From: Klebsiella pneumoniae
Lineage (GTDB): Bacteria > Pseudomonadota > Gammaproteobacteria > Ga0077536
Length of the DNA: 10,900 nt
NCBI GenBank assembly: GCA_945873015.1
Contig: CAMCBY010000095.1
Coordinates: 1 to 10,900 of the forward strand
Reading direction: 5' to 3'
Shown here: in pieces, positions 1-6,631 of the stretch
Numbering within the stretch: the stretch's first letter is position 1
Layout of the letters: every line of letters starts with the position of its first letter
Notes under the pieces: generated by a model
Databases searched by the model: none
What the model was told of the DNA's origin: nothing
Seen by the model: the letters and a program-made list of their open reading frames with translations, nothing else
Translations under genes and position numbers: made by a program

Positions 1-948
1 CTCCAGACGCACCCGCCCACTCGCCACTTCGCTGACCAGTTCCTGTGTGCCGAGCAGATTGGCAGCACCGCTCGCCGAGGCATTAAACGTTGCACGTCGC
101 GCTCTGACCGCCGGAGAGGCAGCGATTTCGAGTTTGTCGGTGGCGGCGAGTTTGGCGCTCTTTTCCGCCTGCACCTTGGCATCGCCGTAGTAGAGACGGG
201 TGGCGTCCAGCGCGGCGGACAGTTGCGCCAGTTTGTCGTCATAGGGTGTCGCAATCGCGACTGCATTGCCGTTCTGTTCGACCTTGAGATAATCACCGCC
301 ACCGAGCGCTGCTATCTGCGACCACGGCTCGGTGGTCGTGTTGTCTTGCCCGCATTGAATGGTATTGACCACGATGCCGCGCTGACGCGCGAGCGCGAGG
401 GTGGTCGGATACTGCACATCGTTCTGATAGTCAAAATGCGGCGGCGCATCGCCGACCAGGAATACCGCTTTGTAGGTACTGGGCGCGTTGTTCCAGCTCA
501 TGCTGCCGATGGCGTCGGACAAAGCCTGGTTGACCGCTTCCGGACCATCACCGCCGCCGTCGGCCTTAAAGTCCATCAAGTGCGCATACATCGAGTCGAG
601 ATCGGTCGTCAGATCAAACACGCGCGTGACGTATTGGTCGCCACGGTCGCGATAGGCTACCAGCCCGATGCGGATCTCGGGCGCCGGCTGCGCGCGCGCC
701 ATGGTGGTCGCTATTGACCAGATTTTTTCTTTGGCCGCGTCGATGAGCCCACCCATGCTGCCGGTGGTATCGAGCACAAACACCAGGTCGACGCGGGCAC
801 CTTGCCCAGCGTGGGCGGGGCGCGCCGGCGGCGCGACCTGGGCGGCGGTCTGCAGCACGGCTGCATCGGCCTCGCGCAGCTCGGGATAGAACCCAATGGC
901 GGCGAGCGTGAGCAAGGCAAGGGCAAGAGCGAACAATTGCTGTTTCAT
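1..948 (-). CDS. VWA-domain protein with N-terminal signal/anchor (C-terminus beyond the left edge)
   Basis: Reading the minus strand from the ATG at 948-946 gives 316 codons without a stop to base 1, so the gene is partial at its 3' end. Residues 4-19 are a hydrophobic stretch after MKQQ, which fits a signal peptide or membrane anchor; residues 31-52 are an Ala/Pro-rich linker. The VWA domain follows (about 53-240): the MIDAS start is VFVLDTTGSMGG (D60, T62, S64), then GLVAYRDRGD (96-104), GGGDGPE (131-137, D134) and FLVGDAPPH (163-171). These are the expected metal-site elements, and the GGGDxPE form resembles the hemicentin/VwkA-like VWA group. The role is probably metal-dependent protein binding outside the cytoplasm. 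GGAG lies about 8 bases before the ATG. It is the third gene after the PspA-like and membrane genes, 40 bases downstream of the latter, which suggests work on the same envelope process. The family is clear; the partner is unknown. Confidence 0.88.
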   Translation of the reverse strand, partial: MKQQLFALALALLTLAAIGFYPELREADAAVLQTAAQVAPPARPAHAGQGARVDLVFVLDTTGSMGGLIDAAKEKIWSIATTMARAQPAPEIRIGLVAYRDRGDQYVTRVFDLTTDLDSMYAHLMDFKADGGGDGPEAVNQALSDAIGSMSWNNAPSTYKAVFLVGDAPPHFDYQNDVQYPTTLALARQRGIVVNTIQCGQDNTTTEPWSQIAALGGGDYLKVEQNGNAVAIATPYDDKLAQLSAALDATRLYYGDAKVQAEKSAKLAATDKLEIAASPAVRARRATFNASASGAANLLGTQELVSEVASGRVRLE

Positions 949-988
949 GGCAAGACTCCGTAACGAATGACAGACAGGAATGAGGGAT

Positions 989-1549
989 TCAACGAGAGTG
1001 GGCGAGCACACGCAGGGCCTGTTCGGCGGCGCGGGCGGCCGCGGCAAAACGCTGCTCGTGCGCAGCATCGATGCGTGGGGCGCGGCCAGCACTGCCCGGC
1101 AACAGCGCGCAAGCGGCCTGCACCAGACACAGACTCCACAGGCTTGCGAACAGGCTGCCGGTCGCCAACAGAGCCCAACAGCCCGCCGCCAGCGACAGTG
1201 CACTCAGCACCAGATCGGCCAACGCCGTCAGCACGCTTGTGTGAAACAACAGCGCGCGCGCCAGCCAGATCAAGGTCAGATGGGCAGCACTCATGCTAAG
1301 CAGGGACGGACACAGCAGCGCTATCACGAGCGCCGCGCAGCACCACGCGGCAAGCAGACTCACACGCCCACGGCGCTGACCGCTGCGCGCGAGCAGGAAC
1401 AACACATAGGCGAGACTCAAGGCCGTGCACAGCGCCCGCGCCAGCAGCGCGCCAGCGAACAGCGGGCCCAAGATCTTGGCCAGCAGCGTGCCGAGCACAC
1501 TGACGCCGAGCGCGAAACCCAGCGCGGGCATGAATCCTAAGCGTTTCAT
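989..1549 (-). CDS. Polytopic membrane protein, partner of the PspA-like gene
   Basis: This 186-residue protein does not match a family I can name. It is very hydrophobic. Likely membrane segments are near residues 5-26, 30-54, 62-83, 90-115 and 117-150, so about five passes. A soluble Ala/Arg-rich helical tail of about 35 residues (152-186) follows and is probably cytoplasmic. The basic loop SGQRRGR (56-62) fits a cytoplasmic side by the positive-inside rule. The ATG overlaps the stop of the PspA-like gene by four bases (ATGA, 1549-1546), and GGAGG lies about 10-14 bases before the ATG inside that gene. Tight translational coupling suggests a fixed ratio and possibly direct contact, as PspA-family proteins commonly dock on small membrane proteins such as PspB/PspC or LiaF types. 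No sequence similarity to those is visible to me, so that role is inferred from context. Confidence 0.75.
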   Translation of the reverse strand: MKRLGFMPALGFALGVSVLGTLLAKILGPLFAGALLARALCTALSLAYVLFLLARSGQRRGRVSLLAAWCCAALVIALLCPSLLSMSAAHLTLIWLARALLFHTSVLTALADLVLSALSLAAGCWALLATGSLFASLWSLCLVQAACALLPGSAGRAPRIDAAHEQRFAAAARAAEQALRVLAHSR

Positions 1550-2085
1550 GACTGCGCCCTCCGCTGCCGCTCGCGCAGCAGTGCGACTTCAATCTCGGCG
1601 TCGCTGATTGGCGTGGCGCCGGCCCAGCCCGCCCCATCATCGGCGTCGTTGACGACATTCGTACGTTGGTGCAAGGCCGCCTGCGCGCGCAAATTGGCGA
1701 GCCGCTGGCGGTGCTCGATGAGCCGCGCCTCGATGCGACGCTGCGCTTCGCGAAGCGCTTGCTGGCGCTCCGTGAGTTGCGCCTCGTGGCGTGTGGTCTC
1801 GAGCTTGCGCCGCACCAGATCGCGCGCCAGGTCGTCCTTGTTGGCGGCCAGACACAGGCTGAGTTCTTCGTCGAGCGCCGCCACACGGCCGCGCCCGTCG
1901 TCCAGTGCCATCGCGAGGCGCTGGATCTCTGCGACGAGTTCGTCGCGTGCAGCCTGTTCGCCAGCCAGCACGTCTTCCATGTCGCGCACCGCCTGGCGCA
2001 ACAACATGGTCGGCTCCTCGAGGCCGTCGAGCACGGCATGCATATCGGCGCGGAACAGCCGGCCGAGTCGGGTGATGAGAGTCAT
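1546..2085 (-). CDS. PspA/IM30-family envelope-stress protein, short form
   Basis: PspA/IM30 (Vipp1) proteins are coiled-coil, ESCRT-III-like proteins that bind stressed inner membrane and protect it against leakage. The 179-residue product starts with the family's amphipathic helix (about residues 3-20, ITRLGRLFRADMHAVLDGLE). The EEPTMLLRQAVRDMEDVLA stretch corresponds to the family pattern of D-x-(E/D)-P-x-x-x-(L/I)-R-x-x-x-x-(D/E)-M. Further on, AANKDDLARDLVRRK (about 81-95) matches the 'G-R-E-D-L-A-R-x-A-L' hallmark. Most of the rest is heptad-like, charged helix. The usual length is 220-230 residues, so the C-terminal helices are shortened. I chose the ATG at 2085 because GGAG lies 7 bases upstream and the amphipathic helix then sits at the N-terminus; the frame stays open upstream to 2310 but that extension has no family character. 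It is the first gene of the minus-strand unit, divergent from the two-component genes. Confidence 0.88.
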   Translation of the reverse strand: MTLITRLGRLFRADMHAVLDGLEEPTMLLRQAVRDMEDVLAGEQAARDELVAEIQRLAMALDDGRGRVAALDEELSLCLAANKDDLARDLVRRKLETTRHEAQLTERQQALREAQRRIEARLIEHRQRLANLRAQAALHQRTNVVNDADDGAGWAGATPISDAEIEVALLRERQRRAQS

Positions 2086-2172
2086 GGGTGGTGCTCCGTT
2101 ATGTGACGGCGCCACTCTAGGCGCGCGACCGTCAGCACGGCAGGCCATTTTTGGTAAAAGCGCGGCGCGCGT

Positions 2173-2190
2173 GTTTACATGGGGTTTACA
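2173..2190 (+). promoter_or_regulatory. Direct repeat GTTTACA x2, candidate response-regulator operator
   Basis: GTTTACA occurs at 2173-2179 and again at 2184-2190, an exact 11-bp period, which is one helical turn. On the other strand it reads TGTAAAC-N4-TGTAAAC, giving GTAAA-N6-GTAAA, close to the CpxR-type box GTAAA-N(4-8)-GTAAA. OmpR-family regulators bind head-to-tail repeats of this period as dimers. Arms GCGCGTG (2167-2173) and CACGCGC (2193-2199) flank the repeat. It lies between the PspA-like gene and the response regulator gene, so it could serve both. Binding by the adjacent regulator is inferred. Confidence 0.45.
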
Positions 2191-2208
2191 AGCACGCGCC
2201 GCACTTCT

Positions 2209-2217
2209 TGGTATTCT
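2209..2217 (+). promoter_or_regulatory. Candidate extended -10 promoter for the two-component operon
   Basis: TGGTATTCT fits the extended -10 pattern TGn-TATnnT (TATTCT at 2212-2217, four of six bases). No good -35 lies at the normal distance. Instead the GTTTACA direct repeat is centred about 42 bases before the predicted start site near 2224. This is the typical place for an OmpR-family activator that contacts RNA polymerase at a promoter lacking a -35. The model is autoregulation of the regulator-kinase pair, with a leader of about 115 bases. Confidence 0.3.
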
Positions 2218-2292
2218 CGTGGGGCTGAGTGCGGCTGCGAATGCTTTGGTACACGTGATACCAGCGTCGGGCGCGCTCGTGCGTTTTTTAAT

Positions 2293-2310
2293 GTGCGAAT
2301 GAATTCGCAC
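2293..2310. repeat. Perfect 8+2+8 inverted repeat in the leader of the response regulator gene
   Basis: GTGCGAAT-GA-ATTCGCAC is a perfect inverted repeat ending 28 bases before the ATG at 2339. In DNA it is a dimer-sized palindromic site. In RNA it can form a 7-bp stem with a UGAA loop just upstream of the AGGGAAAGG stretch (2315-2323), which is the only purine-rich ribosome-binding candidate. Either an operator or a translational control hairpin is possible. Confidence 0.45.
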
Positions 2311-2338
2311 CTACAGGGAAAGGCCATCGCGCATCACC

Positions 2339-3040
2339 ATGAGTGCCAAGCCTCGTATCCTCATCGTCGAAGACGAACCCGCCATCCGCAGCGGTCTCAT
2401 CGATGTATTCACCTATCACGGCTTTCAGGTCGACAGCGCGAGTGATGGCGACGAGGGCTGGCATAAGGCGCAGCGCGGCCCGCACGATCTGGTGCTGCTT
2501 GATGTGATGTTGCCGGGCCTCGATGGTTTTGAGATCTGCCGGCGCATCCGCGAGTGCGATCGCGAACAGGCCATCATCATGCTGACGGCACGGGCGAGCG
2601 ATGAAGACATCATCCACGGTCTGTCTCTCGGCGCCGATGACTACGTCGCCAAACCTTTCTCGATTGCAGAACTTGTATTGCGCGTGAACGCCGTGCTGCG
2701 CCGCGCGCGGCTGGTGGCGGGTGAAGTGCAGCGCCTGGCCCTGGGCGATGAACTCAGCATCGATGCCGGCACGCTGCAGGGACAGCGCGGCTGCGAAACG
2801 ATTATCTTCACGCGTCGCGAAATGGACCTGCTGCAATATCTTTACGCCCACAGTGAGCGCGCAGTGTCGCGCGAAGAGCTGCTGCACAAGGTGTGGGGCT
2901 ACGCCAATGCGCCGCAACTCGAAACCCGCACAGTGGATATTCACATCGCCAAACTGCGGCGCAAGATTGAGCGCGACGCGGCGACACCGCGCTGGCTGCT
3001 GACGGTACGTGGTGCCGGTTATCGTCTGTTGCGCACATGA
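2339..3040 (+). CDS. OmpR/PhoB-family response regulator
   Basis: This cytoplasmic DNA-binding regulator accepts phosphate from its partner kinase. The 233 residues are a full-length OmpR-type protein. The receiver domain (about 5-118) has the acidic pair E11/D12, the phosphoacceptor D55 in LVLLDVMLPG, the switch T83 in MLTAR and K105 in YVAKPF. The winged-helix domain (about 135-231) ends with RTVDIHIAKLRRKIE and VRGAGYRL, the recognition helix and wing signature. The best ribosome-binding sequence (AGGGAAAGG) lies 15 bases before the ATG, which is rather far, but no better in-frame start exists and the protein begins as the family does. The stop overlaps the kinase ATG by four bases (ATGA, 3037-3040), so the two are translated together. 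It is divergent from the PspA-like operon, its most likely target besides itself. Confidence 0.97.
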   Translation: MSAKPRILIVEDEPAIRSGLIDVFTYHGFQVDSASDGDEGWHKAQRGPHDLVLLDVMLPGLDGFEICRRIRECDREQAIIMLTARASDEDIIHGLSLGADDYVAKPFSIAELVLRVNAVLRRARLVAGEVQRLALGDELSIDAGTLQGQRGCETIIFTRREMDLLQYLYAHSERAVSREELLHKVWGYANAPQLETRTVDIHIAKLRRKIERDAATPRWLLTVRGAGYRLLRT

Positions 3041-5028
3041 CGCCGCTGACGCGATTGCGTGTTGCGCTTGCGCTGTTCCTGCTCGCGCTCGGGTTGCCGA
3101 CCGTGGCGCTCATCTATCAGGCCTATCAACGCCTGGAATGGGAAAGCTTCCATCAACACCAGGGCCTGGCCAAAGAGTTCGCCGCGCGCGTCGATCAACG
3201 ACTGCGCGAACTGGTGATGGCCGAGGATCGGCGTCCGTTCACCGAATACAGCTATTTCAAGCTGGTCACACCGCGTAACGGCGCGGTATTGCAGCGCTCG
3301 GCGCTGGCGGAGCTGCCACCGTACGCCGCTGTGCCGGGACTCATCGGGCATTTCCAGGTCGACAGCAAAGGACTCCTGAGCGTGCCGTATCTGCCACCGA
3401 CAGGCAGTGATGATGCGGTGGCAGGGCTCAGCGCCACACAGCAGACCCAGGGCCTGGAGCTGGCGGCGCGGCTGCGCGCGATCCTGACCGCCAATCGCCT
3501 GATCGCGGCACGCGAAGCGGAACGGCCGCGCGCCGCCGCGCGACCGCAGACTGAGTACATGGCACGAGGCACGGTCGAGCTGGACTCAAGCGTTGACAAG
3601 CGTGCCTCCGCGCCGGCGCCTTTTGACAGCCTGAATGCCGTGACCGATGGCGCCGCACGCAGTGCGCCCTCAACCAGTTCACTCGGACGGGTGGCCGATC
3701 TCAAGCTCGAACAACGTTTTCAAGGTGCGCCGGTGATGGCCGAGGCGGCGAGTCCGCGTGAAACAGGACAAGCGGCGCCCAAAGCCCGGCGCGCACTGCG
3801 CAAGGAATCGAGCGCACTGCCGGCGCTGCGCGACACCGCTGCGGCGGCCACCTCGGCCGACGCCCGCGCGCGCATTCTCACCTTTGAAAGTGAAGTGGAC
3901 AGTTTTGACAGCAGTCTGCTGGCGAGCGGCGAGCTGGTGTTGTTCCGTAACGTGTGGCGCGACGGCCAGCGTTATGTGCAGGGTCTGTTGCTTGACCGCG
4001 AACACTTTCTGGCGGAACTCATCGGCGCGCCGTTCAACTTGAGTCCGCTCGCCTCCAGCAGCAGCCTGCTGGTCGCGCGACACGGCGAAGTGCTGATGCG
4101 CAAAACCGGTGCCACCTCACGCGACTATGACGCTGCCCCGACCCTGCGTGGCACGCTGCTTTATCAGTCGCGCCTCGCCGCGCCGTTCAGCGATCTGGAG
4201 CTGATCTTCAGCGTCACACGCCTGCCCGCCGGCGCGGGCGCGCCGGTTATCGCGTGGTTGAGTGCGCTGCTGGCGCTGGTGTTGTGCGGTGGCCTGTGGC
4301 TCGCCTATCGGCTCGGTGCACGGCAGTTGGCGCTCGCGCGCCAGCAGCAGGAATTTATCGCCGCGGTCAGTCATGAGCTCAAGACGCCGCTGACCTCGAT
4401 ACGCATGTACGGCGAAATGCTGCGCGAGGGCTGGGCGCCTCTGGACAAGCGGCAGACCTATTACAGCTTTATCCACGATGAGGCCGAAAGACTGACGCGG
4501 CTCATCAACAATGTGTTGAACCTCGCGCGTATGACGCGCAACGAGCTGAGCGTCGACATGCGCGACATCACCGTCGCACAACTGCTGGAACGGGTGCGCC
4601 CGACACTCGATTCAGTGGTCGCGCACGCCGCACGCCACTACACCCTTGAGTGCACGGCAGCGGCGAGCACGGCGGTGGTACGGGTCGATGTGGATTGTTT
4701 TACGCAGATAATCTTGAACCTCATCGACAACGCCTTGAAGTTCAGCAGCGGTGAGCAGGCCCTGGAATTGACGGTGCGCACGGTCGGCGCAACCCATATC
4801 GACTTTGCCTTACGGGACTTCGGACCGGGCATTACGAAAGAGCAGATAAAACGCATTTTTGCGCTGTTCTATCGCGGCGAGAACGCCCTGACCCGCGCCA
4901 CCGCCGGCACCGGTATTGGCCTCGCGCTGGTCAAACGCCTGGTTGAGGTGATGGGCGGCGAAGTGCGGGTCGAGAACCGCGAGCCGGGGGCGGAATTTTG
5001 TGTGCGCTTGCCGCGCAGCGGCGCTTGA
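3037..5028 (+). CDS. Membrane sensor histidine kinase (HisKA-HATPase_c), no HAMP domain
   Basis: This is the partner kinase of the upstream regulator; it autophosphorylates a His and passes the phosphate on. It has 663 residues. TM1 is at about 7-27, followed by an extracytoplasmic region of about 370 residues. Within that region, residues 158-275 are Ala/Arg/Ser-rich with low predicted order, between two better-folded parts (33-150 and 276-395). TM2 is at about 402-425. HisKA follows almost at once: H446 in AAVSHELKTPLTS. The ATP-binding domain has the N box NLIDNALKFS (N565), G1 box DFGPGI (594-599), F box (FALFYRG) and G2 box GTGIGLALVK (624-633). All catalytic residues are present. Only about 20 residues separate TM2 from H446, so there is no HAMP linker. 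No known sensor fold is recognisable in the extracytoplasmic part. Envelope damage is a plausible signal given the PspA-like neighbour, but that is inferred. Confidence 0.96.
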   Translation: MTPLTRLRVALALFLLALGLPTVALIYQAYQRLEWESFHQHQGLAKEFAARVDQRLRELVMAEDRRPFTEYSYFKLVTPRNGAVLQRSALAELPPYAAVPGLIGHFQVDSKGLLSVPYLPPTGSDDAVAGLSATQQTQGLELAARLRAILTANRLIAAREAERPRAAARPQTEYMARGTVELDSSVDKRASAPAPFDSLNAVTDGAARSAPSTSSLGRVADLKLEQRFQGAPVMAEAASPRETGQAAPKARRALRKESSALPALRDTAAAATSADARARILTFESEVDSFDSSLLASGELVLFRNVWRDGQRYVQGLLLDREHFLAELIGAPFNLSPLASSSSLLVARHGEVLMRKTGATSRDYDAAPTLRGTLLYQSRLAAPFSDLELIFSVTRLPAGAGAPVIAWLSALLALVLCGGLWLAYRLGARQLALARQQQEFIAAVSHELKTPLTSIRMYGEMLREGWAPLDKRQTYYSFIHDEAERLTRLINNVLNLARMTRNELSVDMRDITVAQLLERVRPTLDSVVAHAARHYTLECTAAASTAVVRVDVDCFTQIILNLIDNALKFSSGEQALELTVRTVGATHIDFALRDFGPGITKEQIKRIFALFYRGENALTRATAGTGIGLALVKRLVEVMGGEVRVENREPGAEFCVRLPRSGA

Positions 5029-5037
5029 AGACGCCGC
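5018..5037. terminator. Short GC stem between convergent genes, weak terminator candidate
   Basis: GCGGCG (5018-5023) can pair with CGCCGC (5032-5037) around an 8-base loop that contains the kinase stop codon. It lies between the convergent kinase and DUF2058 genes, where a shared terminator would be expected. There is no T-run on either side, so it is not a standard intrinsic terminator. Confidence 0.2.
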
Positions 5038-5048
5038 CGCCCGCGCGC

Positions 5049-5600
5049 TCACCACATCAAATCGTCTGGCACTTTGTAATCGGCGTAGTCCGGATCTTCC
5101 TCGATGTCGGGCTCGGTGCCGTCGCGTAATACCAGCAAGGTGCGCGCATCGCGTTCGGCGATACGCTCGCCGATTTCACGCGTCACCACCGCCAGCCCCT
5201 CGCGAAAGCGCACCACCCCGAGTGTGCCTTTGACCAGCGCCGCATGTTGCTCGGCGGTCACGTAGATTTTTTTGATCTTGCCCTTGATCACGAAACGGAA
5301 CGGGGTCTCGCCGGACTTGGTGTCGAGTTTGGCGCCGTCGATGATCTGTTCAAGTTGCACGATGATGGCGCGACGTTCCCTGTCGGCCTGACGCTGACGG
5401 TTGAGCTCACGATCGCGTGCTGCCTTTTCGGCCTGCACTTTCTGCGCTTCGAGCTGCGCCGCGGTCAATGGCGCTTTGGCAGTCGCCTTGGGCTTGGGTT
5501 GCTGGCGCGCCTGTTTGTGTTTTTCTTTCTCGACCTGATGCACCTGCTTCTGTTGGACCAGGCCGGCCGCGAGCAACTGTTCTTTGAGAGATTTACTCAT
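5049..5600 (-). CDS. DUF2058 (YaiL-type) protein
   Basis: The 183-residue product matches the DUF2058 family, of which E. coli YaiL is a member; its molecular function is not established. The N-terminus (MSKSLKEQLLAAGLV, residues 1-15) is typical. Next comes a long Lys/Gln/Ala-rich charged helical segment (about 20-80), possibly nucleic-acid binding or a coiled coil. Then comes the conserved C-terminal domain with FRFVIKGKIKKIYVTAEQ (about 102-119) and the closing acidic tail ending PDDLMW. It is cytoplasmic, with no signal or membrane segment. GGAAG lies about 10 bases before the ATG. It starts 32 bases after the phosphatase-like gene on the same strand and may be the last gene of that unit; its stop faces the kinase stop across 20 bases. 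Confidence 0.93.
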   Translation of the reverse strand: MSKSLKEQLLAAGLVQQKQVHQVEKEKHKQARQQPKPKATAKAPLTAAQLEAQKVQAEKAARDRELNRQRQADRERRAIIVQLEQIIDGAKLDTKSGETPFRFVIKGKIKKIYVTAEQHAALVKGTLGVVRFREGLAVVTREIGERIAERDARTLLVLRDGTEPDIEEDPDYADYKVPDDLMW

Positions 5601-5632
5601 CCACGTCTTCCGTCATCTATGGGGCGCGCCAC

Positions 5633-6181
5633 TCAGGGTGCGTGCGCCGCCAGCACTTCGTCGATCAATTGACGCCACTGCGGCACCACCGGCAATTCAT
5701 AGCCCGGATTATTCGCCCAGATCTTCTCCAGCGTGACCCGTGCCGGCGCGCGCTCGGCGCCGAGTTCCACCACACGATACATAAACACGAAAGCCGATGC
5801 GCGCGAGCCGGCGTAACAATGCACCAGCACGCGTTTACCCTGAAATTGTTTCATTGCCTCAAGAAAACGTTCGACATCGGCGCGCGGCGGTTTGTCCCAA
5901 TCAACCGGGATATGGACATAACCCATGCCGAGCTTGCCGACCACCTCGGCTTCGTCAGCCAACGCACCCGGATCGGTGACGGGCGCAAGATTGATCACGG
6001 CTTCGACGCCGGCCTTGGCAATGGCCGGAAATTGTTCGCGGGTCGGTTGGCCTGCCGACAACAGGGCCGGCGAATACTCATAGTAGTTGTAGAGCTCGAG
6101 CAGACCGACGGTGGGCGTGGTGGCGGCGCTGGCCGACCACTGCGCGAACAGCAGGCCGAGGGCGATAAATAGTTGTCTCAT
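5633..6181 (-). CDS. Secreted protein-tyrosine-phosphatase-like protein
   Basis: This cysteine-dependent phosphatase fold is exported to the periplasm. In 182 residues it has a signal peptide (1-19/20, cleavage near SASA-A). A cyclin-dependent-kinase-inhibitor/BLH-type beginning follows: LLSAGQPTREQFPAIAKAG (about 40-58), where 'SGQP' is the usual opening of that group, then VEAVINLAP. The catalytic loop is HCYAGSRAS with C122 and R127, the CX5R signature. A candidate general acid is D94 or D96 in VDWDKPP. This group is related to dual-specificity phosphatases and to the DUF442 domain of beta-lactamase-like fusion proteins; the substrate is unknown. The ATG overlaps the stop of the upstream VOC gene by four bases (ATGA, 6181-6178), and AGGGA lies about 10 bases before it, so the two are translationally coupled. 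Family is certain at the fold level; activity is untested. Confidence 0.91.
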   Translation of the reverse strand: MRQLFIALGLLFAQWSASAATTPTVGLLELYNYYEYSPALLSAGQPTREQFPAIAKAGVEAVINLAPVTDPGALADEAEVVGKLGMGYVHIPVDWDKPPRADVERFLEAMKQFQGKRVLVHCYAGSRASAFVFMYRVVELGAERAPARVTLEKIWANNPGYELPVVPQWRQLIDEVLAAHAP

Positions 6182-6558
6182 GGATTGGTTTCCCTGGTAA
6201 GTGGACGGGCGAAGGAGAATTCATTGCCATCGGGATCGCGCACATGAAAATAACGCTCGCCCCACGGCGCGTCGGCCGGTGCGGTTGAAGTCTGATAACC
6301 GGCCGCCCGCACGCGGGCATACATCGCATCGACATCGCCGACATACAGAATGGCGCGCCCCCATAATTTTTCGGGCGGCCGTCCGAGCGCGACATTCACA
6401 TAACCACTGCCGGCCCTGAAACTGCTGAACTGGGCGGTGGCGCCGCCATAACAGCAGGTCATGCCAAGCGCCTCATAGAACGGCACCGCACGCGCCATAT
6501 CGGCGGTAAACACTGTGATGGCGCTGATGCTTTCAATGCGGGCCGGATCATCATTCAT
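6178..6558 (-). CDS. VOC-superfamily (glyoxalase/dioxygenase fold) protein
   Basis: These small metalloproteins include glyoxalase I, fosfomycin-resistance enzymes and dioxygenases; the substrate here cannot be assigned. From the ATG at 6558 the protein has 126 residues with the usual paired beta-alpha-beta-beta-beta units: ISAITVFTADMARAVPFYEALGM (11-33) and then AILYVGDVDAMYARVRAAG (69-87). The end FHVRDPDGNEFSFARP (104-119) is diagnostic, with E113 as the likely metal ligand. The first ligand position, usually His in H-x-x-(I/L)-x-V, is replaced in SAITV, so metal binding may be altered. No clear ribosome-binding site precedes this ATG. A GTG at 6621 would add 21 residues outside the domain, so I prefer the ATG. 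It lies 73 bases after the quinohemoprotein gene and overlaps the phosphatase-like gene by four bases. Confidence 0.86.
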   Translation of the reverse strand: MNDDPARIESISAITVFTADMARAVPFYEALGMTCCYGGATAQFSSFRAGSGYVNVALGRPPEKLWGRAILYVGDVDAMYARVRAAGYQTSTAPADAPWGERYFHVRDPDGNEFSFARPLTRETNP

Positions 6559-6631
6559 GGCGGCAATGTAACGGATGGCGCGGCGCAGGTCTGCATTGAC
6601 GCTGCGCGCGCGAGCGACCACCCCTATCGTG

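Noticed and set aside
980..1540. Plus-strand open frame of 186 codons opposite the membrane protein
   Set aside because: It encodes a Gln/Arg/Ala-rich low-complexity product. The minus-strand reading has membrane segments, a ribosome-binding site and the ATGA overlap with the PspA-like gene.
2086..2160. Sigma-54 promoter for the PspA-like gene, as in E. coli pspA
   Set aside because: No GG-N10-GC element fits at the right place. A TAGAGT -10 candidate (2119-2114, minus strand) lies in the loop of GCGCC-N6-GGCGC but lacks a -35.
2247..2263. TGGTA-N7-TACCA inverted repeat around CACGTG
   Set aside because: Arms of only five bases in a GC-rich control region; weaker than the neighbouring perfect repeat and not enough to call a site.
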